Assembly (NCBI RefSeq): GCF_000733295.1
Contig: NZ_JPMI01000378.1
Location: forward strand, 124,001 to 188,000
DNA length: 64,000 nt
Direction: 5' to 3'
Source: Archangium violaceum Cb vi76
Lineage (GTDB): Bacteria > Myxococcota > Myxococcia > Myxococcales > Myxococcaceae
How positions within the stretch are numbered: the stretch's first letter is position 1; the number at the start of each line of letters is the position of its first letter. The notes under the pieces were generated by a model. The model was not told the origin of the DNA. It did no database searches and saw nothing but the letters and a program-made list of their open reading frames with translations. Made by a program: the position numbers and the translations under genes. Shown here in pieces: positions 17,208-24,282 of the stretch.

Positions 17208-17555
17208 GGGGCCCGGCGTCTCCTGGAGCGCGTTGAGGTAGTCGACGATGGCGTCCACCTCCGCGTCGCCGAGCATCTGCTCGGTGAACGCGGGCATGGC
17301 GCCCACGCCCTCGCGAATCTGTGTGCGCATGGCGAAGCCCGGCAGCGGCTTGTTGGCGATGCCCGGACCCAGGCCTCCCGCTCCTCCCGGGTGGCAGCCG
17401 TTGCACTCGCGCATGAAGAGCACCTGTCCCTGCTTCTGGCGCTCGGTGAGGTGCAGGGGCGGACCGAAGGGGACTCCCCGGCGCGCGGGGCCGCAGCCGA
17501 TGGAGGCCAGGGCCGCCAGGGTGGTGAGCGCGAGCAGACAGCCGGTGGCCTTCAT
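17202..17555 (-). CDS. c-type cytochrome lipoprotein
   Basis: A 117-residue protein with a lipoprotein signal ending in LASIGC (lipidated Cys21), then a single haem-attachment motif CNGCH with a distal Met in GAMPAF. This is a small mono-haem class I cytochrome c anchored in the cell envelope. The ATG at 17555 overlaps the stop of the upstream PQQ-type dehydrogenase by 4 bases (ATGA), so the two are translationally coupled. The cytochrome is the natural electron acceptor for that enzyme. The larger open frame running to 18704 is an artefact of reading the dehydrogenase gene in another frame. Confidence 0.88.
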   Translation of the reverse strand: MKATGCLLALTTLAALASIGCGPARRGVPFGPPLHLTERQKQGQVLFMRECNGCHPGGAGGLGPGIANKPLPGFAMRTQIREGVGAMPAFTEQMLGDAEVDAIVDYLNALQETPGPL

Positions 17556-19036
17556 GGGCCCTCCTTCTTCCCCGTGGGAGTGATGCGCCAGAGCACGCCC
17601 GTCTCCCGGTAGGGCTTGATGTCCTCGCCGAGCACCGTCATCACCCCGAAATCGACGACGTAGAGCGCGCCGTTGTCCGCGTCGAAGCGCACGGCGATGG
17701 GGCGCTCGAGCCCGCCCGTGCCCAGGTGCGAGCCCGGGCCGCCATTGCCCTTGTCCTTGTTGGCCGCGAAGTCCTGGATGACGCCGTTGGTGACGTCCAC
17801 CCGCACCACCTTGTAGCCCACCGGCGACATCACCTTGCCCGTGTCGGGCGCCTGGTCGCCGAACTGCGCGACGAAGGCCTGCCCCCGGTGACCGAAGGCG
17901 CCGCCCCGCGAGAAGTCCACCCCGTTCGAGGACGAGTGCACGCCGAAGAAGGCCACCGGCTGGGGCGGTGGGGCGGGGTGCTTGGCCAGGAGGAACTGGG
18001 GCGGGTGCTCCGCGCCGGAGGGCTTGAACCACTCCTGGTTGACGGGGCGCCCTCCCACGAAGTCCGGGAAGCCGTACCAGCGTCCGGGCTCCACCGCCCA
18101 CAGGTAGTCCCCGGCGCCGAAGATGGGGCGGCTGCCGCGCTCGTCGTGGCCGTTCTCCGTGACGTAGAGCTGGCCCTCCGGAGAGAAGGCGAGGCCGTAC
18201 GGGTTGCGGAAGCCCCACGCCACCAGTTCCGGCGCGGTGGCACCGGGCGCGAGCCGGAAGACGGCGCCAGAGCAGGGCACCCGGCTGCGGATGACCTGGT
18301 CCGGTGTCGTGGCCGTGCCGAAGGGGACGAAAGCTCCCGTGGTGACCGTGTCGTCCGGGTCGGGCGTGCGCGGGTCGGCGCTGGTGAAGTTGAGACCGCG
18401 CAGGATGACGTCGCGACAGGGGATGTCGTGGAACTCGGAGGCCCGCGCCATCCAGTTGATGCTCTCCGCGTTCGCGCTGTCCGGTCCCACCACGCCCGCG
18501 TTCGTCGCGGTGCCCACGGAGAAGTAGAGCGCTCCGTCCGGCCCTGCCGCTGGCCCATTGGTGTGGTGATCTCCCAGGCTGGGCAGGCCGGAGACGATGG
18601 GCGTGAGTGTCCCGTCCGGCGTGATGCGGACGATGCGTCCGCCTCCCTCGGTGCCACCCTCGGCGACGTAGAAGGCGCCCTGGTGGAAGGTCACGCCCGT
18701 CCACGGCGGATGTCCACCCGTGGCCACCACCGTGTGGCCGCCGTCGGGATTGATGCGCAACAGGCGCGGCTCGGCGAAGTCCTCGCCGTAGGAGTAGCCC
18801 GCCTCGATGACGTAGGGCGTGCCCTGGTCATCGAAGGTGACCCCGGTGGGGTAGGTGAGGCCGGTGGCGATGGGGTCGATGCGGTAGCCCTCGGGCACCG
18901 CGATGGCGGCCGGATCGATGCGCCGGGGCGGTTTGAACTCCTTCCGCGTCTTGTCTCCCGCGGTGAGGTGGAAGCAGCCGCCGAGCAGCAGCGCACAGGT
19001 CACGAGGGCCGAACGTCGGAGGAGGTCGGAGCGCAT
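17552..19036 (-). CDS. PQQ-type sugar/sorbosone dehydrogenase-like lipoprotein
   Basis: 494 residues. A lipoprotein signal (LLRRSALVTCALLLGGC) is followed by a six-bladed propeller of the soluble glucose/L-sorbosone dehydrogenase family: RIDPIATGLTYPTGVTFDDQG, GLPSLGDHHTNGPAAGPDGALYFSVG, WGFRNPYGLAFSPEGQLYVTENGHDERGSRP. The His in DHHTNG and the RNPYGLA stretch are typical PQQ/calcium-site surroundings. It would oxidise a sugar or alcohol outside the inner membrane and pass electrons to the coupled cytochrome. Some proteins of this fold lack cofactor, so the reaction is inferred. Confidence 0.85.
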   Translation of the reverse strand: MRSDLLRRSALVTCALLLGGCFHLTAGDKTRKEFKPPRRIDPAAIAVPEGYRIDPIATGLTYPTGVTFDDQGTPYVIEAGYSYGEDFAEPRLLRINPDGGHTVVATGGHPPWTGVTFHQGAFYVAEGGTEGGGRIVRITPDGTLTPIVSGLPSLGDHHTNGPAAGPDGALYFSVGTATNAGVVGPDSANAESINWMARASEFHDIPCRDVILRGLNFTSADPRTPDPDDTVTTGAFVPFGTATTPDQVIRSRVPCSGAVFRLAPGATAPELVAWGFRNPYGLAFSPEGQLYVTENGHDERGSRPIFGAGDYLWAVEPGRWYGFPDFVGGRPVNQEWFKPSGAEHPPQFLLAKHPAPPPQPVAFFGVHSSSNGVDFSRGGAFGHRGQAFVAQFGDQAPDTGKVMSPVGYKVVRVDVTNGVIQDFAANKDKGNGGPGSHLGTGGLERPIAVRFDADNGALYVVDFGVMTVLGEDIKPYRETGVLWRITPTGKKEGP

Positions 19037-19209
19037 GAGCGGCGCTCGACGGTAGGGAACCCCGCCTGGCCCGGACAGCGCATTCCGGCGCCAGGGTCAC
19101 GTGCGAAACATTGCCGGGGTGCGGCGGGCCCAAGCCCGTGGAGTCAGTTCTCGCAGGGGTGCTCTTGCGGCAAGACACGGGACGCCTCCCGGGCGCGCGG
19201 CGTGCCAAC

Positions 19210-19228
19210 TGGTCCAACAGTCGGACCA
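19210..19228. promoter_or_regulatory. Palindrome, copy 1 (TGGTCCAAC-A-GTCGGACCA)
   Basis: Nine-base arms around a one-base centre, with one mismatch. It extends to a perfect AACTGGTCC/GGACCAGTT pair at 19207-19231. It shares the core GTCCAAC-N-GTYGGAC with the copy at 19365-19383. The form is that of a binding site for a dimeric regulator, about 180 bases upstream of the dehydrogenase start. Confidence 0.5.
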
Positions 19229-19364
19229 GTTGCTGCTCGTCGTGGCCGGACCCCCCCTGTCAGGACCTCCCCCTGCTGCCCCAGCCATCCGAAGAAAGTC
19301 CGTGCAGGGGTCTGTCCTCAGCTCAAGAGCAGGAGGGTCCTCTCCGGGCACGGTCTCGCCAAAG

Positions 19365-19383
19365 TTGTCCAACTGTTGGACAA
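19365..19383. promoter_or_regulatory. Palindrome, copy 2 (TTGTCCAAC-T-GTTGGACAA)
   Basis: Perfect nine-base arms around a single T. It matches copy 1 in the core and lies 155 bases from it (start to start). Two matching sites in one intergenic region suggest an operator pair, or a dispersed repeat family. It is not followed by a T-run, so a terminator is unlikely. Confidence 0.5.
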
Positions 19384-19437
19384 GTTCGCGAAGAGCGCGA
19401 CCGGGAGGCGGGCTGGACGCGAGAACGTGACTTGCGT

Positions 19438-21852
19438 CTACGGTGCGGACACTCGTCCGCCTGAAAAGACGTTGTCCCCCTTACGGCGCTCGATGAGCAC
19501 GGCGAGCCCGAGCAGGCCCAGCGTCCCCAGGGAGATGATGGCCCCGAGCCGCTGGCCGGGCGTGTGGTACGTGAAGGTGACCCGGTGGACACCCGCCGGG
19601 ACGAGCACCCCGCGCACCAGCACATTGGCCGGAAGGATGGGCGTGGGCTGCCCGTCCAGCGTCGCGCTCCACCCGCTGTACCAGGCGTCGTTGAGCACCA
19701 GCGCCGCCGGCGCGCGCGCGTCCACCTCGAGCTCCACGGACTCCGGCGCGTAGTGAAGGAAGCGCACCTGGCCGAGCCTCTCGGCACCGGGAGCAGTCTC
19801 GGCGGGCCGTGGCGTTTCGGGTGTGCACTCGAGGATGGCCTGCTGGCCGGGCTGGAAGGAGCGTGAACCGAGCTGCGTGCGCGCGGCGTTCTCGTCCGCC
19901 ACGCACACGGGCGTGGCCAGGTAGGCGCGCGGCAGCACGCGGGGATTGCCGATGAGCAGTGCCTCCATCCGGGGATCCTCGGCGACGACGACGTCCGGAT
20001 TGCCGCGCATGCGCGCGAAGTCTCGCGCCTCCAGGGAGATGTAGCGCACGTTGTAGAGGCCGAAGAGGCGTCCCATCCAGGTGGCGAACGAGTCGAACGT
20101 GGTGAGCAGCCCTCCGAGCCGCCGGGAGTGCGCGGGCAGATAGCTGTTGCCGCTCTCCAGCTTCCAGAGCGCGGTCGTGTTCGGCGCGAGCGTCGAGACG
20201 AGCCCGAGGGCGGTGACATCCAGGAGGCTGAGCCCGGGAGGGAGCCGGCTGGGCAGCGGATTGTTCACCGCGCTGAAGACCCGGGGCCGGACCGTGCCCG
20301 CGTCCCGCTCCCGTTGCAGGACGACGTCCACCAGTCCCGAGGGCTGCTCCAGCAGGTCCGTGTAGGTCACCTGGTACGTGCCCTCGTTGGCCAGATAGAG
20401 GACGGCGAACTGGAGCGTGAGCAGGGCTCCCGTGCGCAGCGTGAGCCGGTGCTCCTGGAGCAGCATCAGGCCCATCAACCCGAGCGAGCCCGCGGCGAGC
20501 AGGGAGGCCTGGAGGAAGTTGCCGTGGATGAGCCCGAGGGTGCGCGCGTCGCCGTTCTTCCAGAGGGCGCCCACCACCCCGTCCGAGAAGACGTGCCACC
20601 GCCACTCGCCCAGCGCGAGCAGGCCGCACACCAGCGCGAGCCCGAAGCCGGCCAGGGCGAGACGACGGGCCAGGGCGGGCTCCCGGAGGATGCCCTCCAG
20701 TCCGGCCCCGGCACCCAGCGCGCAGGCGAACAGGAAGTAGGGGAGCAGCTTCTCCGGGTAGCGGAAGGAGCTCCAGAAGGGCACCCACCGGTAGAACCAG
20801 CCATAGAGCGGCAGGTGCAGCGCCAACGACAGCGCCAGGACGAACAGCGCGAGCCCGGCCACCTTCCACGTCAGCGGGTGGCGCCGCCAGGTCCACAGCC
20901 CGCTCGCGAGCAGCAGCAGCGCCGGAAGCCCCAGGTGCACCGAGGGGACCCAGAAGGTGCCCATGCCCGACTGGAACAGCTCATCCGCCAGCGGAGAGGA
21001 GGCGGCCCGGGCCAGCTCCGGATCAATGAAGAGCGGCCCGAAGGCCAGCTCGAGCAGCCGCAGGGGATGGAAGGAGAAGAGGGTGGCCTGGGTGAAGGTA
21101 CCCGCGGTGGGCTGGGCGTCCTTCAGGATGCCGAGCACCGGGAGGATCTGCACCGCGGACAACAGCGCGCCGAGCACGATGAGCAGTCCGGCCCGGGGCG
21201 CCATGCGCAGCACGTCCGCGCGGCCCGGGCGCAGCAGCACGAGTCCCAGCAGCATGCCGTTGCACAGGGCGAAGCTCTGCGGGTCGCCCCCGAGGAGCAC
21301 CAGGCACAGCGGAAGGGCGGTGGCGCAGGCGCGGCCCGCGGAGGGCTGGCGCAGGAAGCGCTCGGCACCCCAGAGGGCCCAGGGGAACGTGGCGGCCGCC
21401 ATGAGGTAGAGCAGGTTGTTGCTGATGCCCACCATGTAGCCGCACAGCGCGTAGGTGAGCCCCGAGAGCAGCGCGGCGCCTCGTCCCATGCCCCACAGCC
21501 GGGCGAACAGGTACGTGCCTCCCAGGGCCGCCACGTAGGACAGCAGGGTGACGAGCTTGAGCGCCGAGCCCAACGGCAGCAGCAGGTAGAGCAGGTTGGC
21601 CGGGTGGAAGGCCCCGGAGATGAGCATGCCCGTGTAGGGCTGCCCCATCCCGTCGTACGGGTACCAGCCCGGGAACTGGAACTGGGAGACACGCTCGGCC
21701 CAGTACTGCTTCAGCGGGTAGTAGACCCGGAGGATGTCTCGCGCGATGAAGACCTCGTCGGTGAGGCTCGCCCGGTGGAAGTAGAGCAGCGGCAGGACGA
21801 CGATGGCCGCCACCACCGCGAGACGGATTCTGGCCTGCTGGGAGAGGGGCAT
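19438..21852 (-). CDS. YfhO-family multi-pass membrane protein
   Basis: 804 residues with roughly a dozen membrane helices in the first 500 and a large extracytoplasmic C-terminal domain followed by one last helix (LGAIISLGTLGLLGLAVLI). Early motifs DEVFIARDILRVYYPLKQYW and FPGWYPYDGMGQPYTGMLISGAFHPANLLYLLLP are characteristic of YfhO-like proteins, some of which glycosylate lipoteichoic acids or other envelope polymers using lipid-linked sugars. The C-terminal segment WYSGWSATLDGQPTPILPANVLVRGV is also typical. The acceptor here is unknown. It is divergent, 60 bases apart, from a GT-C-like gene, suggesting joint work in envelope glycan synthesis. Confidence 0.82.
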   Translation of the reverse strand: MPLSQQARIRLAVVAAIVVLPLLYFHRASLTDEVFIARDILRVYYPLKQYWAERVSQFQFPGWYPYDGMGQPYTGMLISGAFHPANLLYLLLPLGSALKLVTLLSYVAALGGTYLFARLWGMGRGAALLSGLTYALCGYMVGISNNLLYLMAAATFPWALWGAERFLRQPSAGRACATALPLCLVLLGGDPQSFALCNGMLLGLVLLRPGRADVLRMAPRAGLLIVLGALLSAVQILPVLGILKDAQPTAGTFTQATLFSFHPLRLLELAFGPLFIDPELARAASSPLADELFQSGMGTFWVPSVHLGLPALLLLASGLWTWRRHPLTWKVAGLALFVLALSLALHLPLYGWFYRWVPFWSSFRYPEKLLPYFLFACALGAGAGLEGILREPALARRLALAGFGLALVCGLLALGEWRWHVFSDGVVGALWKNGDARTLGLIHGNFLQASLLAAGSLGLMGLMLLQEHRLTLRTGALLTLQFAVLYLANEGTYQVTYTDLLEQPSGLVDVVLQRERDAGTVRPRVFSAVNNPLPSRLPPGLSLLDVTALGLVSTLAPNTTALWKLESGNSYLPAHSRRLGGLLTTFDSFATWMGRLFGLYNVRYISLEARDFARMRGNPDVVVAEDPRMEALLIGNPRVLPRAYLATPVCVADENAARTQLGSRSFQPGQQAILECTPETPRPAETAPGAERLGQVRFLHYAPESVELEVDARAPAALVLNDAWYSGWSATLDGQPTPILPANVLVRGVLVPAGVHRVTFTYHTPGQRLGAIISLGTLGLLGLAVLIERRKGDNVFSGGRVSAP

Positions 21853-21912
21853 GTGCTCGGGGCCGCACCTTACACTCCCCTTCGCCAGCGGGCTGGTATC
21901 GTCCGGCCCCCC

Positions 21913-23562
21913 ATGTCACGCGACACCCGGGCCACAGCCCTCGCCTTCTCCGCTCTCGGGCTCCTGCTCGTCCTCCACACGCTGCCCTTCTTCCCGATGC
22001 GCGTGGATGATGCCTTCATCCTGCTGCGCTACGCGGAGAACCTCGCGGCGGGCCACGGCCCCGTCTTCAACGTGGGCGAGCGCGTGGAGGGTTTCACCAG
22101 CCCCGCCATGGTGGTGCTCGAGGCGGCCCTGCTTCGCCTGGGCGTGGAGCCGCTCCTGGCGGTGAAGGTGCTCGGGGTCGTGTGCGGGCTCGTGCTGGTG
22201 GGGGTCAGCATGGCGCTGGCCCGGGAGCTGAGCGGCTCGCGGGCGGCCGGGGTGCTCGCGGGGCTGCTGGTGGCGCTGCACACGGGCGTCGCGGTGGCGT
22301 GCGTCAATGGACTCGAGACCGCTCCCTTCGCCGCCTTCGTCGCGCTCGGGCTGTTCTTCCACGTGCGGGCCCGTTCGCCCCGTGACGAGGGGCTGGCCGG
22401 TCTGGCGCTCGCCCTGGCCATCCTCTTCCGTCCCGAGGGAGGACTGCCGCTCGCGTTCATCGGCGTGAGCGCGCTGTGGCGCTGGCGCCGTGAGCCCGAC
22501 CGCTGGCGCCGCTGGGTGGCCCTCGCCCTGCCCACCCTGGTGCTCGTGGTGCCCGCCGCCGCCTACAAGGCCGCCTGGTTCGGCTCGCTCACCCCCAACA
22601 CGTTGCTGGCCAAGGTGCCGCGTGACCCGACGGGCCGCCTCGCCTCCGGCCTGGACTACCTCGCGGACTACGGCCTGGCGCATTACGGGTACCTCGCGCT
22701 GCTCGGCTCGTGGGTGCTCGCCTTCAAGGGGGACCCGCGCTTCCGGTTGCTCGCCCTGCTCTTCACCGTGTGGGCCGCGTACATCGCCTCCGTGGGCGGG
22801 GACTGGATTCCCCACTTCCGCTTCCTCGTCCCGCTGGTGCCCATCGCCGCCGTGGCGACCGCCACCGCCCTCGTGCTGCTCTGGCGGTTGCTCGGCGAGC
22901 GGATGCGTGAGGGCTCGCGGACTCCGGCCCGGGTGGGTCTCGTGCTGCTCGTGGCCGCGGCCCTGCTGCCTCCCGCGGTGCTCCAGGGGCGGGAGGTGTT
23001 CACGCAGGTGCGGATCGACACCGGCGCCTCGGTCCTGGCGCGCGAGCCGCTCGGCACCTGGCTCTCGTCCGTGGGCGGGCCGGGCGCCTCGGTGGCGATG
23101 CTCGATGTGGGGGCCGTGGCCTATGGCAACGCGCTGCGTGTCATCGACACGGGGGGCCTGACGGATGCGCGGATCGCCCGGGTGATCAACGCCAGCCGGG
23201 GGACCTACCAGGGCCACCTCTTCTTCCCGGACACCGCCGGCTCCCGGGAGATCGCCCGGGTGGTGCTCGGCGACAAGCCCTCGTTCGTGGTGCTGCGCCT
23301 CAATGGCGAGCTGCCCTGGATTCTCGAGGAGCGGCTGCGGGGCGAGGACGGCGGGCCCCTGCCCCTGCGCGCGGCCTACCAGCAGGACCGGGCTCTCTTC
23401 GAGGCCCCGAACTTCGCCGACGAGTACGAGTTCCTCTGCGGCCAGCCCTCGGACCCCAGCACCGAGGGGTGGATCTGGCACTACAACGTCTTCGTCCGGA
23501 AGGGACTCCCGCTCGCCCGGCGTCCCCGCCCCGATGCCCAGGGCGCCACGCGCTGCTTCTGA
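21913..23562 (+). CDS. GT-C-fold glycosyltransferase-like membrane protein
   Basis: 549 residues with about ten membrane helices. The first loop reads MRVDDAFILLRYAENLAAGHGPVFNVGERVEGFTSP, closely following the DDAxIxxRYAxNLAxGxGxVFNxGERVEG pattern of GT-C transferases related to mycobacterial AftB; the paired Asp are the expected catalytic acids. A C-terminal extracytoplasmic domain follows (about 370-549). Such enzymes use polyprenyl-phosphate sugars outside the cytoplasmic membrane. The sugar and acceptor are unknown. ATG 21913 was chosen because it puts the first hydrophobic helix at the N-terminus; the frame is open far upstream only because it runs antisense to the YfhO-type gene. Confidence 0.8.
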   Translation: MSRDTRATALAFSALGLLLVLHTLPFFPMRVDDAFILLRYAENLAAGHGPVFNVGERVEGFTSPAMVVLEAALLRLGVEPLLAVKVLGVVCGLVLVGVSMALARELSGSRAAGVLAGLLVALHTGVAVACVNGLETAPFAAFVALGLFFHVRARSPRDEGLAGLALALAILFRPEGGLPLAFIGVSALWRWRREPDRWRRWVALALPTLVLVVPAAAYKAAWFGSLTPNTLLAKVPRDPTGRLASGLDYLADYGLAHYGYLALLGSWVLAFKGDPRFRLLALLFTVWAAYIASVGGDWIPHFRFLVPLVPIAAVATATALVLLWRLLGERMREGSRTPARVGLVLLVAAALLPPAVLQGREVFTQVRIDTGASVLAREPLGTWLSSVGGPGASVAMLDVGAVAYGNALRVIDTGGLTDARIARVINASRGTYQGHLFFPDTAGSREIARVVLGDKPSFVVLRLNGELPWILEERLRGEDGGPLPLRAAYQQDRALFEAPNFADEYEFLCGQPSDPSTEGWIWHYNVFVRKGLPLARRPRPDAQGATRCF

Positions 23563-23676
23563 GTGCTCCGTGCCGTGCCGGGATGAGGGGACCCTGACTT
23601 GACTTGAGCGGTCACCGGTTGAAAGGATACCGTTGGAGTCGAGTGGGGCGGCGTTGCCCGGAGAGGCAGGACGGAG

Positions 23677-24258
23677 ATGGGGAAGGGGAAGAAGCCAGCG
23701 ACCTATGAGGACATCGAGGCGCTGCCGGTGGGGTGGGTGGGGGAGATCATCGAGGATGAGCTGGTGGCCTCGCCGAGGCCGGCGATGGGACATGGCCGGG
23801 TCACATCGGTGCTCGGTGTGGAATTGGGTGGCCCCTTCGATCTGGGGCGGGGCGGGCCCGGTGGGTGGTGGATCTTCTTCGAACCAGAGATCCACTTTGG
23901 CCGGAATGTGCTGGTGCCGGACCTGGCGGGCTGGCGCCGTGAGCGCTTGCCGAAGCCGCCTGCTCGCAATGAGCCCTTCATGAAGGTGGCGCCGGATTGG
24001 TTGTGCGAGGTGCTCTCTCCGTCCACCGAGTCCATGGATCGCGCGCGCAAGCTGCCGCTCTACCACCGCGAGGGGGTGAGCCACGTGTGGCTGGTGGATC
24101 CGCTCGCCCGCACCCTGGAGGTGCTCCGCCGCGAGGCCAGGGGCTGGCTGCTCGTGGCGACGCACACGGGGGATGAGCGGGTACGTGCCGAGCCCTTCGA
24201 GGCGGTGGAGTTCGGGTTGGAGCTGCTCTGGCTCCCCGAGGGACCGGCCGGGCGGTGA
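23677..24258 (+). CDS. Uma2-family (DUF820) PD-(D/E)XK nuclease-like protein
   Basis: 193 residues. The Uma2 signature is present: an N-terminal YEDIEALPVGWVGEIIEDELV, then LVPDLAGWRRERL (catalytic Asp), DWLCEVLSPSTESMDRARKLPLYHREGVSHVWLVDP (Glu and the downstream Lys-rich helix). The fold is that of restriction-type endonucleases and the family is widespread, often in many copies, with unknown biology. A plausible promoter lies in the AT-richer stretch at 23598-23632. It stands alone between the GT-C gene and the patatin gene, with a 24-base gap to the latter. Confidence 0.9.
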   Translation: MGKGKKPATYEDIEALPVGWVGEIIEDELVASPRPAMGHGRVTSVLGVELGGPFDLGRGGPGGWWIFFEPEIHFGRNVLVPDLAGWRRERLPKPPARNEPFMKVAPDWLCEVLSPSTESMDRARKLPLYHREGVSHVWLVDPLARTLEVLRREARGWLLVATHTGDERVRAEPFEAVEFGLELLWLPEGPAGR

Positions 24259-24282
24259 ACAGTCGAAGCCTCCCCGCGTTCC

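Larger units (their letters stand above)
19037..19437. other. 401-base intergenic region with two related palindromes
   Basis: No credible gene on either strand; the open frames here lack ribosome sites and family features. The region separates the start of the dehydrogenase (minus strand) from the stop of the YfhO-type gene (also minus), so it should hold the dehydrogenase promoter. Two related 19-bp palindromes are annotated separately. No promoter box could be assigned with confidence. Confidence 0.6.

Noticed and set aside
17556..18704. Extension of the cytochrome frame into a 500-codon protein
   Set aside because: Reads the dehydrogenase gene in another frame; the lipoprotein signal at 17555 marks the real start.
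19111..19464. 117-codon frame in the region with palindromes
   Set aside because: No ribosome site, low-complexity Arg/Ser/Cys composition, and it spans the palindromes.
20128..21912. Upstream extension of the GT-C gene by about 595 codons
   Set aside because: The extension runs antisense through the YfhO-type gene and lacks domains; ATG 21913 gives a proper first membrane helix.
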